From Ianthella basta (lineage: Eukaryota; Porifera; Demospongiae; Verongiida; Ianthellidae), in the NCBI GenBank assembly GCA_964019415.1, contig OZ025881.1:6241524-6305523 (forward strand): a stretch of 64,000 nt of DNA. The letters run 5' to 3'. Positions 35,410 through 47,212 of this stretch are shown here, one piece after another. A model generated the notes under the pieces. The model ran no database searches. It saw only the letters and a program-made list of their open reading frames with translations, and was not told where the DNA came from. Position 1 is the stretch's first letter. The number at the start of each line of letters is the position of its first letter. The translations under genes were made by a program, and so were the position numbers.

Positions 35410-36392
35410 ACAGAAACCGTTCCATCTACGATCATCCCATGAGGGGAGATTTAGCCACCGCGCACACGTGACTATATGGTCTCGGCTGAGGTGTCTTGCT
35501 CATTCAACCGTATACAGCTGCCCATGGCATGAATACCTTTTACCATAAATAGGTTGTAGGTTCATGGGGTCAATTAATAGCTAATTGAACAGGTTATATA
35601 TACATGTTTATACATTATACCAATAGCTACTCACCAGGGACTAGTGCAGCATTTGTTTTCACTTGGTTATAGTTATAGCTACAACTTCTTCTCTATTTTA
35701 AAACCTGAGGAAAACAGTGAATTGAGCACATGCAGCTTTTTGCACAAGTCATTTGTTAAATACACTAGCTTCCATGCATGCTCATTGCTATGGCAGTAAG
35801 GGCATTCAATATTGGCACTTTATATATAGCACTGTGCTATTCAGCCTGCTACCTAGCACTATAACAACTGGTGAAAGTAGCACAGCACATCTGTCTTAAT
35901 TTCTACTTAATTCCCCCCAGTGGGCAGGGTTCATCCTGATTGTCCAAGAATGTCGTAAGTGCTGCATGCATGTGCAAAGCAGTGAAGGTATATTCCATGT
36001 GGAGTGGAGATAGAGCTTTATCGTGTTATATTGTCTCCTCTAATGCAGGAGTAGTCTCATGAGGCCAGGCCCTTTCCTTCGAAATTCAGTCTTTACCTCC
36101 CATTCACCTGGGCACAGCAAACACTGTATAAAGGGTCTACTATAGCCATTTGAGACTATTGATGCAGTGGAGCTATATGGAATTAAGGTATATGTCATAG
36201 TACCATCTCTCTGTACCTGCATTGCTATGATCCACTCATGCACATGCAAAGGAATATATAGTTGCAGAAGCTGGTGCCCTAGCTGTGACATTTCTACATG
36301 CATGTTCACCACATGCTCAAAAGTGGCAGCCAATGAAGAGTCACAAGAGGGTACGTGAGCACACATAAGCAAATATAATACACATTCACTTC

Positions 36393-37773
36393 TTAAGTAC
36401 AAGTATTGTAGTGCACAGAACTTGTTTGATGTACAAGTGGGGTGGATTCAGTTGGGGCAAGCCTAGGGTGGCGTGAGGAAGAACGCCTATGTTTAATGTA
36501 CACAACAGCAGCTACTATAATGGTGACAATTATACACATTACTACTCCTCCTACTCCTCCTAGGCCTCCTAATAGACCGCCAACAATTTGACCAACGGGA
36601 AGAGCTTGGGTAGGTGTAGGGGGGCTAGGTGTTACAAAAGGTAGGTTCTTCTCAAATAGATATACTTGCTGCAAGGGGACATGAGAGTACAGTGATGCAT
36701 TAAGAATAAATGCAGCATGGCAGCCAACTGCATGGCATAACATAACGTACTGTGAAATATGGTATAGTCATACATAGCTATTCAGTTCAAGTTCACTTTA
36801 TGCTGTAGTAAATTAACCCACATAGACGCCTGGAACAGGTGCGAAGCATTTATTGCCCTTTGCATCTCCTTCTTTCAGGGCAATGGAACACCTATTATCT
36901 CTTGGGAAGAAAAGAGCAGAGGATTACATTAGCATACATACAAACCATCAAAACAGGTATCTGTTAGTGCATGAACAGCTGAACTGAATGAATCACCTCA
37001 GGAAGTTAATCACTGACTCATTAGGATGTTCTTTCTTGTAGTCAATGGTGACTGTTACATTATACAGGAACATCTCTGGTCCTGTAACATTGGAACAAGC
37101 CTATACACGTTGAAAACAGGAGTAAATGAATATTGCACTATATGCAGTGGAACCTGTCTAAGATGTTCACTGAGTAAGGCAGCCACATCTCTAGAACATC
37201 CAGCTTCCATGGCCCCAAATAATAATAAAGCTTTGTAATCTACCTCTGTGCAGCAACCAATCAAGCTTGCTGACTATCTGAAGCTCACCATTATGCCTGT
37301 CTCTCCATTACAAGGGACACCGCACAAATCTATGATGTATACGTTGCCTGTGGCACACTGTACACTGTGGTGTGAGGTGAGGTGAGGGTGTATGGATTGT
37401 GGGAATTAAGAGTGTGGTGGAAGAGGCAAGAGAACTTAGTCATCAATGCAGAAATCACGCAGCTACTAAGCACCCTCCTGTTGGTCTGACCATGGTGTCT
37501 ATGGTCAGACCTAGACTGGCAACAGAATATGCATAAGCTACAGACCAAGACTCGGATAATACTGCAGGTGCACATGCGACCATTACTCTGCGTTGCGATG
37601 AATGTCCACGCGTACCTAATTGGCTCAGAGTTGTCCCGGAAATTCACGACTTTGTTCACTTCTGGACATTCCCATGAGCATTTAGACTCCTTTACTCGTT
37701 CACAGCGCGGTAGCGCCGACACCGAGGAGAGCGAGAGAGATACCCACAGGAATAGTAAAGTACATTTCTCCAT
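36393..37773 (-). CDS. P3: type I membrane protein, P family
   Basis: Five exons on minus: 37616-37773, 37289-37364, 36997-37100, 36822-36900 and 36393-36668 (693 nt, 230 aa). Signal peptide MEKCTLLFLWVSLSLSSVSA, ectodomain CSWEC / QCATGN / LCGVPC / ACSNVTG / NKCFAPV, Pro-rich stalk, Gly-zipper TM (VGGLLGGLGGVGGVVMCIIV), basic KHRRSSSR stop-transfer and tail ESTPLVHQ ending HYNTCT. Exon 2 is three bases shorter than in P2. It is the partner of P5. Function unknown. Confidence 0.75.
37145..37260. mobile_element. Truncated Tigger-like MITE copy in P3 intron 2
   Basis: Starts CAGTGGAACCTGTCTAAG like the complete copy at 57828-58003, but lacks the other terminus. A matching copy lies in P5 intron 2 (49472-49590), so it predates the duplication. 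Confidence 0.7.
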
Positions 37774-38302
37774 GATAACTAAATCACTATTAATCCATCA
37801 GCCAAATGGACAGCGTTAGCGTCAGACGCTTCTTTCAAGAGCTGTCACATGACTGAGCCGGGGCAAACCCACTTTAGGTAGATATTGCAGACGTCTTGCG
37901 CAATCGCAGCAAAATGTCTGACCGATTCGATAATACCGCGTGGTATGTCAAATTAAAGAGCTCGCCGCTGGTACCAGAAGAAACGAAACTCAGCAAACTT
38001 GGTATCAAACGAAAGATCGTTGGCAGATCTATCAGACCTTAGTACTTTCATGTTGACTGATAGTACTGGCTTTGAGTAATGGGCGCTCAGTTTCTATGGT
38101 AATGTGTAGTGGGCCACCTTTCAGCCAGCTGGCTATTAGAAGGAACGCGAAAGTGCTGTAATCAGTGGCGTAGGGTCGAATCTGGATGTTCAACAACGCT
38201 TATTTGCTATTAAATGGTGTCCTGCTTAAGCGAAGTTGAAAAGGCTTCGGACTTTGGGTAATTTTGGAAGCTTTGACGCTATTACGCCTGTGGGCAAAGA
38301 TG

Positions 38303-40901
38303 TAAGGTAAGGGCGGGGATTTCCGGAAAGGAGGGGATTTCCGGAAACCAGACTAACGGTTCGTTCTCCTACCTCTGCTGATGGTAATACTGCTGCGCTA
38401 CTCACCTTAACTGCAAGTACCATCACTTGACTCTTCTACGCCGGATCGTATGAATTCTCCTTCTTGCTCTTCTTCGACAACAATAAATAATGCGGCTTTA
38501 TGAAGCCACATAACCGAACATCTGATTAAGCTGCTTACTCGCCGCCTTAATTGGGCGTCTATACGATACGAAAACCTTCTGCAAACTTGCTAAACTCCAC
38601 TGTAAAAGTCGGCTGTGTCTCAGAAAGGGTAGCTACGGTGATACATGCAGGCTTCGACTCAGCACTATAATTCGTTCCGCTACAGGTGACAAGTAATCAA
38701 AAATTGACACCTAGCACCTTGCCCCACAGACAGCAATCAATTGCACGTGCATTATTTGAAACTCGCACTTGTGGAGTTAACATGGCTTGCAAGCCTAAGA
38801 AAGTTGTCCGTTATTCGCAAGAGTCAATGCAAAGTGCATTAGATGAGATCAAGAAGGGAATGAGTATTCACGCAGCTGCCAAAATGTTCAACATACCAAA
38901 CAGTACTCTACATGATCATGTTTCTGGCAAGTCGAGCAAGGTTGGAGCTGGTGCTCCAACTGTTCTGTCATACTGTGAGGAACAGGAGATTGTTCTCACT
39001 TGCCAGGTTCTAGCTGAGATGGGTTTTGGTATTACCAGGGAATTGGTAACAGTAGTACTCTCAGATTTCATCCGAGAGAGCGGTATTGTTAATCCCTTCC
39101 CCAATGGAATGCCTGGTAAGGATTGGTGGCAACGATTCCTAAAGCGATGGCCCACTTTGACAGAGCGAAAACCACAGCATCTCAGCAAGCGACGAGCAGA
39201 AGCAGCAAATAAGGACACCGTTGATGCTTTCTTTGACCGCCTGGAGTCCAGCCTTGCGGAGGATCATCTGGATCCAAAAGATCCTGAGGTAGCTTACAGA
39301 CTGTGGAATTGCGATGAAACCGCCTTCTGTACATCTACCACTTCCAAGAAGTTGCTTTGCAAACGAGGAGCACAATCCCTCCATGAAGTGGGTGGTGGTA
39401 CAGGAAGGGAGCACACTACAGTCCATGTGTGCTGCTGTGCCAATGGGCAGCGATTGCCCCCGTTTATTTTGTATAAGGCAAAGAATATGTATCAACAGTG
39501 GATGAAAGGGGGGCCTGCTGGATGCAGGTATGGCGCAAGTGAATCAGGATGGATGGATGGTGCTAACTTTCTCTCTTGGTTCAGGAAGCTGTTCCTCCCT
39601 GCTGTTGGCCATCTGACAGCCACAGGTCCAGTGTATTTATTCTTTGACGGCCACCATTCGCACATCAGCTTGGAGCTTATTCGCACAGCACAGGAGGCAA
39701 ATGTGAAGTTGTTTTGTTTACCACCAAACTGCACACACATCCTGCAGCCTCTTGATGTTGGTGTTTTTGGCCCAGTGAAAAAGACATGGGCGACAGTTCT
39801 GAAGCAATGGAAACTGGAGACCAGAGGTACCAATGTATCAAAAGAGGCACTCCCAGGACTCATTGCAAAGCTGTGGGAACAGTCACTTACCCCGGCACAG
39901 TGCACCGGCAGTTTTAGGGGATGCGGGATTTTCCCCCTATCACGCAATGCAGTGACATCCAAGCTAGGTCCTTCCAGCATCTTTCGTTCTGCTCAGATAG
40001 AAGAGTTGAGCCAGGGGAAACACCAGGTCACCTGTGGCAGTTGTGGGCAGCAGACAAGTGTGTCCACTAGTCCATTCATCAGGACTCACTTGCGTGACTA
40101 CTTCCGAAAGGTACTAGAAGTCAGGAAGCAACCTTCACGCACCAGGAGCAAGACACGGGTTCGGCTTGAGGGGGAAGTAATCACCTCTGATGAATTTGTG
40201 GAACTGCTCAAGGAGGAGCAGGACAAGAAGGCAGGGAAGGTGAAAGAAGCATCACCACAAGCAGGCACAACCCCTGACAGTGAAGAGTCTTCGGCTGAGG
40301 ATGATGACACTTGTTATGTTTGCGGTGCAAACTACTGGGAGGAGTCAGATGAGGAGCAGAAGTACTGGATTGGATGCGATGGCACCTGTGGCAAATGGTG
40401 TCACTATCAGTGTGCTGGATACAAGAGAAAGCCATCGAAAAAAACTCTCTTTTTCTGTAGTGCTTGTAAGAAATAACTGATAGCTAGCACCAACTTCTAT
40501 GTTTACTTTCACTTTGGGTTGCATTTTGATTGATCCTTCCAATTGTTATTATTATTTCTATACCTTTTACCTCTTCTGGCATATATGAAGTACCAACCAC
40601 CGTCAGCAGTACGAAGGGTGCCTCCTGCAATGCGCACGAGCTCACTAGACGCTCCATTTTCCGAGTTACGCAATATTTCCGGAATTACCGTCTACCGATA
40701 TTTTCGGTGAGTATCAATGTCTCGACTAGCCCTTGGACCAGGGATGGAACGATGGAGTTAAATCTTGCATCATTTATAGCGCTATCCTTTAGCAGTTGCC
40801 TGATATAAGTGGCGTTATTGTAGCTTAAAGAGAAGCTGAGATATAGCTTACAATACTGAAGGCGGCGCAAAGTGTTTCCGGAAATCCCCGCCCCCACCTT
40901 A
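38303..40901. mobile_element. Complete pogo-type transposon, 2.6 kb, TA target duplication
   Basis: Element 38305-40899 between TA dinucleotides. TIRs AGGTAAGGGCGGGGATTTCC (left) and its inverse with two mismatches at 40875-40899 (about 25 bp). It contains one intact transposase gene. Tc1/mariner-pogo elements use TA. Confidence 0.9.
38782..40476 (+). CDS. Pogo/Tigger transposase with C-terminal PHD finger
   Basis: 564 aa from ATG 38782. The frame is open upstream to 38686 without an ATG, so a 5' exon is possible. A psq-type HTH (YSQESMQSALDEIKKGMSIH, then AAAKMFNIPNSTLHDHVSG) is followed by a CENP-B-like second HTH. The DDE_1 core has D178 (WNCDET), D289 (FFDGHHSH) and D325 (ILQPLDVGVFGPVK), a D-D35-D triad. 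Residues 511-562 are a PHD finger: CYVC, then CDGTC, HYQC and FCSACKK. All catalytic residues are intact, so it could be active. The PHD probably tethers the protein to histone tails (inference). Confidence 0.92.
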   Translation: MACKPKKVVRYSQESMQSALDEIKKGMSIHAAAKMFNIPNSTLHDHVSGKSSKVGAGAPTVLSYCEEQEIVLTCQVLAEMGFGITRELVTVVLSDFIRESGIVNPFPNGMPGKDWWQRFLKRWPTLTERKPQHLSKRRAEAANKDTVDAFFDRLESSLAEDHLDPKDPEVAYRLWNCDETAFCTSTTSKKLLCKRGAQSLHEVGGGTGREHTTVHVCCCANGQRLPPFILYKAKNMYQQWMKGGPAGCRYGASESGWMDGANFLSWFRKLFLPAVGHLTATGPVYLFFDGHHSHISLELIRTAQEANVKLFCLPPNCTHILQPLDVGVFGPVKKTWATVLKQWKLETRGTNVSKEALPGLIAKLWEQSLTPAQCTGSFRGCGIFPLSRNAVTSKLGPSSIFRSAQIEELSQGKHQVTCGSCGQQTSVSTSPFIRTHLRDYFRKVLEVRKQPSRTRSKTRVRLEGEVITSDEFVELLKEEQDKKAGKVKEASPQAGTTPDSEESSAEDDDTCYVCGANYWEESDEEQKYWIGCDGTCGKWCHYQCAGYKRKPSKKTLFFCSACKK

Positions 40902-41355
40902 CTCTTTTTAAAATGTTCGCACTCACCGACAACTCAACTTATGCGACGGCGAAACCTGCAGTTTCGCGAAACTAGCTATACGGGAGTCGAATCGTAGTCA
41001 TCGCTGTGCGATGCCAAGCGCTCGGTTACTGCTCGCAAGCGACGAATGTTCTTGCTCTACTAAACGTGACTGCGTTATTCAGTGACGTCATGCGCGCGTG
41101 ATTCGTACATACCGTAATTCCTATTACTACGTGTCAGAAAAAATCGTACGGTAACAATATTCAGAAGCTTGTAATTCAGCTTCTACCGAACGGAATTGGA
41201 TGAAAAAAGTCTCATACAGATCGCAAAAGGTAGGTGAATCCGAAAATGCTACCAACATATTGTCAAAACTGAAAGCATATTTGAGTCTGCAGTCTCTACT
41301 TTAGGGGAATTCCCCAACACCGCAGTACCACGGCTCTACTTCCTACCCTACTACT

Positions 41356-43442
41356 ATGTTTCTTGTTCGCGCCGTGCTGAGTCGCCACGGTATATTGATT
41401 GCGAAGGGATTTTAGAGAAATGTTCTTTATGGATGGCGTAGAAAGGTATAGGGGTGCTTAATTGACATGTAGTGTAAGAGAATATGTAACTTGCTCATCA
41501 ATAACTCCTTTACTGTACCCGTCAAAACTAGATCTTGTGTGGCATTCAGTGTCTTCACTTCATTGTCCTTTCTTCTCTGTCTATTTGTACATCCACTGAA
41601 TTTACCAGCTTCCACGCACATTGCCATGGCAACGAGGGGTTCAGCTGATGCTCAGTGTCGTACCATTCGGTGTACTAACATTAAATGCCAAAGAGAACTC
41701 AAAGAAGCACAGCAATGTCATCCCCCATGCAGACGAACTATTTGACAGTAACAAAATGACAGAATTACTGAAGTACCTGAAGAGCTACCAAGACAGTGAC
41801 AGTGCTGGAGTGCAATGGAGGTTAGCGAGAGCGTACTACAAAGTGTCCAACCTGTCAACCACAGCTAGGGTTGACGCAGAACGGTTAGCGTACAAGGCAA
41901 TGGAACACATCACTAAGGCACTTGAACTGGACAATGACAGCTTTGCTTGCCATGAGGTGGGTATGTGTGGTTACCTGTATCAGCTACTGATGCTGCTCTT
42001 CTGTCTTGTGATGCTTTGTGAGAACATGTGCGAATGTGTGTCTTTTACTGTAAGTTGCAAGTCTATGGACTTATGTGATGTATGTCATTAATGGTGTGGT
42101 TATACTGTCAATAGACATATTGTGGTTTGATGTCCCATTAGTTCAATGAATACTGTGTCAGGTTTTGTTTAAGGATGCTGTGCGTATTTGACCATCTTCC
42201 CTATGTACTGTAGTGGGCAGGAATTGTTATAACTCACATTGGCAATTTTGAGGGCTCAAAGAAGAAGGTTCAGAATGCTTACGTCATCAGGGACCACTTT
42301 GTGGTATGACAATGTGTGATTGAAGCAATTATTGAGGGAAGACTTTTCAGCGTATTAATACTAATCTTGCTTGTTCCTTCATTCTCCCTGTGGTGACCCA
42401 GAGAGCTATTGAGCTGAATCCAGCCAACGCTACTTGTCGCCATCTTCTTGGACAATGGTATGGTGGTGTCTCTGTGCAATGTCTAAGTTTAGATGTTGAC
42501 AAAGCACTGTATAATATTATGTAATATAGCACTCTGCCTAGGTACTGTAAATGTCTAATTGTATGTCTGATTGAGTGAGTTCATGTGTGGTCATCTGTAT
42601 ATACTCTATCCCATGAATGTGATGTGCACTGCACATGCACGTATGTGCTTGCAGGTGTTTTAGTGTGGCAGAGATTCCATGGTACCTTCGCCAGGTGGTC
42701 TCTGCTATCTTTGCCACCCCTCCGAGCTCAACATATGAAGAGGCTCTGGGGCACTTTCAGAAGGCAGAAGAGTGTGAGTTTACTTCAGGGATTGAGTCTT
42801 CTTGTTGGGATATATAGGAGTTACATATGTAAGTGCTGCACCTTATGAGGGCAGTGTGGCAGATGTGGCTGTGTGTGCCTATGTATGTGCATGCATGCGC
42901 GTGCACACGTGTGTGTGTGTGTGTACATGTGCTACACTAACATTTGTGAATTTGCAGCCTCAATAAATATTTTTGCAATAATGTATTGTCTGCCTCTCAA
43001 CCTCTGTAGTGGAGCCAGAGTTTTACAGCACCAACTGGTTGTACCTGGGCAAGACCTACTTGAAGCTGGGGCAGAAGGAGGAGGCTAAGGAGTGGCTGCA
43101 AAAGACAGTGGCTTTTGATGGGGCATTTGCTGGAGACGAGGAGGATAAGCAGGTGAGTGTGCATGGTCTAACAGTGATCATAACAGCTAACTTGTTTAAG
43201 TACTAGTCTTGTTCCCAGACCCTTCCCGTGGGAAACCCTTCCTCCCCTTGCTCACACACATGCGCTTCAGAAGGGTCTGGGAACGAGACTATTTAAATGC
43301 ATACAGTGTGCTGTGATTGTGTTAGTAGATTGAATGACCACAGTTTCCTATTCCTTCTCACCCATACACGGCTTGTATGTGTGTGCTGTATTTCAATATG
43401 CAGGCAAAGGCCGAGGCAAAGAAGCTGTTGAGTGGTTTGTGA
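41356..43442 (+). pseudogene. RMDN1: RMDN1-A: RMDN1 copy with stop codon in exon 1
   Basis: Seven exons match copy B: 41356-41445, 41609-41956, 42214-42303, 42402-42457, 42655-42773, 43010-43152 and 43404-43442. All splice sites are intact. Codon 20 of exon 1 is TAG (41413-41415) where B has CAG, and B's later in-frame Met (LPRM) is Thr here. The next in-frame ATG is 41648, which would give a protein without the presumed mitochondrial presequence but with the whole TPR-like body (WRLARAYYKVS, ALELDNDSFACHE, RAIELNPANATCRHLLGQW, AEIPWYLRQV, FATPPSSTYEEALG, GKTYLKLGQKEEAKEWLQ). Either a recent pseudogene or a relocalised isoform. Confidence 0.85.
43204..43291. mobile_element. 88-bp hairpin MITE in RMDN1-A intron 6
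   Basis: TAGTCTTGTTCCCAGACCC...GGGTCTGGGAACGAGACTA with imperfect 9-bp flanks (TTTAAGTAC / TTTAAATGC). The same element is at 54519-54606 in copy B, so it predates the duplication. Confidence 0.88.
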
Positions 43443-44818
43443 CCCTTTCCTGGTACACATGTACAGTACACAGGCATTAGTGTGTGTACATGTGTACTCA
43501 GGCATTAGTGTGTGTACATGTGTACACAGTCCACCACTAAACTATTAATTAAACTATATTACATTCATATTAAATATTTATTTAGTATTAGCCACATTTT
43601 GGTTACTCTCATCAAAATTAAGAGCTGAACACGACAGAGCATTTTGTGTGAACCTTTGTAGCTGAGCCTCACTACCCCACATGGATCAATAGTAATATGT
43701 AGTTCAATAACTACACAATGTAAACTTCCATCTGATGCGTACACTCACATGTGCAATGACAACAATACTACACAAAGGGCAAGCGCAAGTGATTGTTGTA
43801 AGAGTTAAGAATGAAATGTACACATAGAGTACAGAGAACCTGGAATAATTACAAAATTCCATACAAATTTCAAATCATGACATTTTATGCACACACACGT
43901 TCGGTAGCAACACACCAATATGACAGTAGCATTGCTGTGTACACATACACTGAGGTGATTGCGTCATGCAAAGTGACAGACCATGGTCAAGGAGGAGGAG
44001 GCAGTCTGAAGTGACTAAAGAGACTGGACGGAATTGATACAGCAAGAAAACAAAGTTAAGACATTGTTCTGTTCTTCCGTCGCTCCTGTTTTCGCTGCAA
44101 AACTTCTGTTTCTTTACTGCCTGCACTTGAAAAGAGAATAAAACATACACGGTCGCTACGTGTGTGGTGAAGGATCGATGACGTAATGCCCAAAACTCCA
44201 ACTTCCATTTCAAACTAAATGTACTTGAAAACAGCCGTGCGTAGAGCATAGTCTCGTTCCCAGCCCACTTCCGGCCACCATTTTAAAATGGCAGCTGGAA
44301 GTGGGCTGGGAACGAGACTACGTAGAGCAGCATGACGGTGTATTTATGACTTGTACGGATTGCAAAATTCGTCTTTGATCACTATAGCCCATATGTTTTA
44401 CATGTGTGAGAAAGGTATGTGAGTAATGCGTGCAAGGGACACCCATGATCTTTGTGGAGTGGTGATGGAGCTTTGATTGCAGCTGCATTGTCTCATCTGA
44501 GATGTCTGTAGTTAGCTAGCTGCAGGGATGGGCCGAACAAAGCTAGGGATGCTGATGGTTGCAGAAGACAGTGGCCTCTTGATGTTTGTACATGTTCACC
44601 ACATGCTCAAGAGTGGCAGCCAATGAAGACCCATGATGGTTCATGAGCACATGCACCCATACATCATGCACCCACTAGATACAGCCTCCCTTCCTCTGCC
44701 ACGTGAGGTGATACTAACTTTGGCCAGTTCCCATGGACACCATCTCAGCAGAGACAGGTTTCCATTCCAATTTCACAATTCTGCAAGCAATTGTATTGCA
44801 CATTGTCAAGTACAATTA
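43443..44818. other. Unit A/B junction
   Basis: Contains the RMDN1-A 3' flank, 18 nt of ANKRD27 coding tail on minus (44015-44032: the last five codons plus stop), about 200 bp of unassigned sequence and the 44249-44320 MITE. After that, the unit B sequence matching 31012-31535 begins. Confidence 0.7.
44240..44329. mobile_element. 72-bp hairpin MITE, perfect 9-bp TSD
   Basis: TAGTCTCGTTCCCAGCCCAC...GTGGGCTGGGAACGAGACTA at 44249-44320, with CGTAGAGCA on both sides. The homologous site at about 31012 in unit A is unoccupied. Confidence 0.93.
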
Positions 44819-47083
44819 CTATAGAGTACTTGTAGTGTACTGCTCAGACACTTGATCATGAGGCAAAAGTGGACTGCGTTCATTCATGCCAGGCCTTGGG
44901 GGGTGTGAGGAAGGCCTCCTGTGGTTAAAATATGCGCATAATATTATAGAGACAACAATACCAGCTAGCATCATGACACCGACACCACCGACAGGTCCAA
45001 GACTTAGGGTTACCACAATGGTATCACCTGGGGAATGTTTGGCAGGTGTGAGTGGCCAAGGTGTGACAAAAAGTTGCTCCTCAAATAAGAATGATTGCTG
45101 CAAGGGAAAAAGAGAGAACAGCAACACATCACATTAAAACGATGTGCTGTGGTAGTGGCTCACAGACACTGCCCTGAGTGTGTCTGTGAGCTGGTGGTTG
45201 AGCAGAAACACATAGCAATGAGTTAACAACAAGATAACTAGGACATTTCAACTACAAAGGTCTTCTTCAGACGTCTCACCAAGCCCCCAGACAAGTAAAC
45301 ACAGCAAGGTAGCTAATTGTAGGCTAATGTAACACACTCCCTTTGCCAATTTTGGCAAATGATATTCATATGCAATAGATATATGATATCATTACTCACA
45401 TTCTAGTCACATTCTTTGGTTCACAATGGCAATGTTTGGTGACATCTGTTACTGTTGCTAAGCCTATCTTTGGTTCACAGTAATGATTTGGCTGTTACAA
45501 ATCGAGCAATGGCCTAATGGAGACTTAGAGTGTTCTATATAGCAAAGCTCCATAGAGATCCTTTATGAGGGCAAGAAGCAGGTGCCTTCCTCATGCAAGA
45601 AGTATCACAAACCTGTTCTAAGTTGACATGAATGGTATAACATGCTCTACTTCAGTGTGTTTTTCAAAGGTTGATATAATTTTAGAAGACCAAACAAAGC
45701 AATGCATGCATGCATGAAGGGGGACAGTTAAACTTTTGGTGGCACTCCAATTTCCATGGAGGTGCTGTAAATGTTGTTGACATGCATTCAAGCAAATCAC
45801 ATGACCACCCACCCTAAGTCAATATAAATTCAAGTTCAATTTGTGTTTGCATAATTTAACCTACATAGACATTTTCAGCAGATGCAAAGCACGCATTGTC
45901 TTCTGCAGATCCTTCACTCAGAGCAATGAAAAAACTATCATCACTTGGGAAGGAGAGAGGAGAGGATTATAAACCCCACCAAGACAGGCATCTGTCAGTA
46001 CATGCACCTGAACAGCTGAACTAAATGAGTCACCTCAAGAAGTTAATCTGCGACTTATTAGGCTGTTCTTCATTGTAGTCAATAGTGATCATCACATTGG
46101 ACAGAAACATCTCCGGCCCAGTCACATTGGAACACGCCTGTGAATATGAAGAACACAAAGTTGTGAGCTGCAAATGAATAGTGTACCATGTCTTCCATTT
46201 TATGTACATCTTCCAATATCTTTCTCACAAAAGGCTTGACTGCATGTAGTAGTTGTCACACTATCGGGGGAACAGTTAGTCTGGCTAGCTGTCTCGTACT
46301 TCCTAGCTACCCACCGGATAGTGTGTGTCTGTGAGAAAGTAGGGTGTAGCAGAATTTAAGCAAATGCCACTCCTTGCTTTGATCCCGTTCATCTGTGACA
46401 TTGTGAGGATGCATGTATGTACACCTGATTCACACACTTAATCATCAAACCTCTTTGTACTCCACTATTGTCAGTAAATGTCTTGGCGAGGTTTTGGAAT
46501 TTACAGTTTCTGCTAGATCCTCTACTTTCTCACAGTAGCAGACAAGAAGTAGGGGCAGCAAGCCAGATCAGGGAACAGGAAATCCATTAAAGTCTACAAC
46601 CCATAAGTAAAACCATGGTGGTATTTCTATCAAGCTTCTCCTTGCGATAAAGCTCACCATTACACCTGGCTCTCCTTTGCAATGGACATCACCGCACAAT
46701 CCAATTGTGTATGTGTTCCCTGTGTCACACTGTACACTGCATGTAGTGTGAGGTGAGGGTTACGAAGTGAGGAATGAGGGTGCATGGGTTGTAAGGGTTA
46801 GAAGAACGGTGGGAGAAGCAGGTGAGCTACATCAGACTACTGCATGCTTACTGAGATACACTCCCGACCAATGTTGCGTCATTTGACGCCAGGAGTGTCC
46901 CTATACGCACCTGACGTGCTTGTAGTTCTTCCGGAAATTCAGAAGTACTCTATCTTCTGTACAGTCCCACGAACACTTTGAATCCATTCGTTGCATACAG
47001 CGTGGTAGTGATGAGGTCGGTAGCGCCAACGTTGGGGTAAGCCTGACAAGTACCCACAGACAAAGCAAAGTACATTTCTCCAT
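44819..47083 (-). CDS. P4: type I membrane protein, P family (duplicate of P2)
   Basis: Five exons on minus: 46911-47083, 46658-46736, 46034-46137, 45865-45943 and 44819-45097 (714 nt, 237 aa), same structure as P2. Signal peptide MEKCTLLCLWVLVRLTPTLA, CSWDC, LCGDVHC, ACSNVTG, NACFASA. The TM region differs most from P2 (GPVGGVGVMMLAGIVVSIIL), while the tail ERSPLLPHDQ...YTTSTL is kept. The contrast of a conserved tail with a changing TM/stalk is visible by eye. Function unknown. Confidence 0.75.
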
Positions 47084-47212
47084 GATAATTAAATCACAAT
47101 CAATCCCTCGTCAGCCAAGTCTTAGTGGACAGTGTCTCCCACAGGTAGTCTCGTGCCTACTGACCGCTAAGCCTTTAGGGTAAGGTCACGTGCGTGCGGA
47201 TAATTTCGTGAA

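Larger units (their letters stand above)
37871..41309. mobile_element. Post-duplication insertion in unit A containing a pogo element
   Basis: Compared with the continuous sequence in B (about 52655-52672), A has 3.4 kb extra, bounded by ACTTTAGG on both sides, with weak TIRs (left TATTGCAGAC, right GTCTGCAGTC). A complete pogo element sits inside. The outer flanks (37880-38302, 40902-41300) are unexplained. The left one has a 43-codon frame starting MSDRFDNTAWYV of unknown nature. Confidence 0.6.
31012..44032. repeat. Segmental duplication unit A (P2, P3, RMDN1-A)
   Basis: Aligns in order with 44240-55346. Left edge: CGTAGAGCAGCACGACGGTG at 31012 matches 44321 onward. Right edge: GTCTGAAGTGACTAAAGAGA at 44004 matches 55317 onward. 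Differences are insertions: a LINE fragment and pogo transposon only in A, and an E3/E4/E5 cluster plus Helitron-like fragment only in B. Confidence 0.9.

Noticed and set aside
44060..44220. A small two-exon gene on minus ending in a basic helix (LQRKQERRKNRTMS).
   Set aside because: It would need an intron of about 28 nt and has no recognised family. It may be a terminal exon of something lost at the duplication junction, but support is too thin.
45081..45100. Apparent loss of the exon-5 splice acceptor in P4 (AAG to AAT), which would give a truncated soluble protein.
   Set aside because: It only arises if exon 4 ends at TATGTAG|GTTAAA. The better donor TAT|GTAGGT (GTGGGT in P3 and P5) with acceptor TTGCAG|CAA keeps the frame in all five genes, P4 included.
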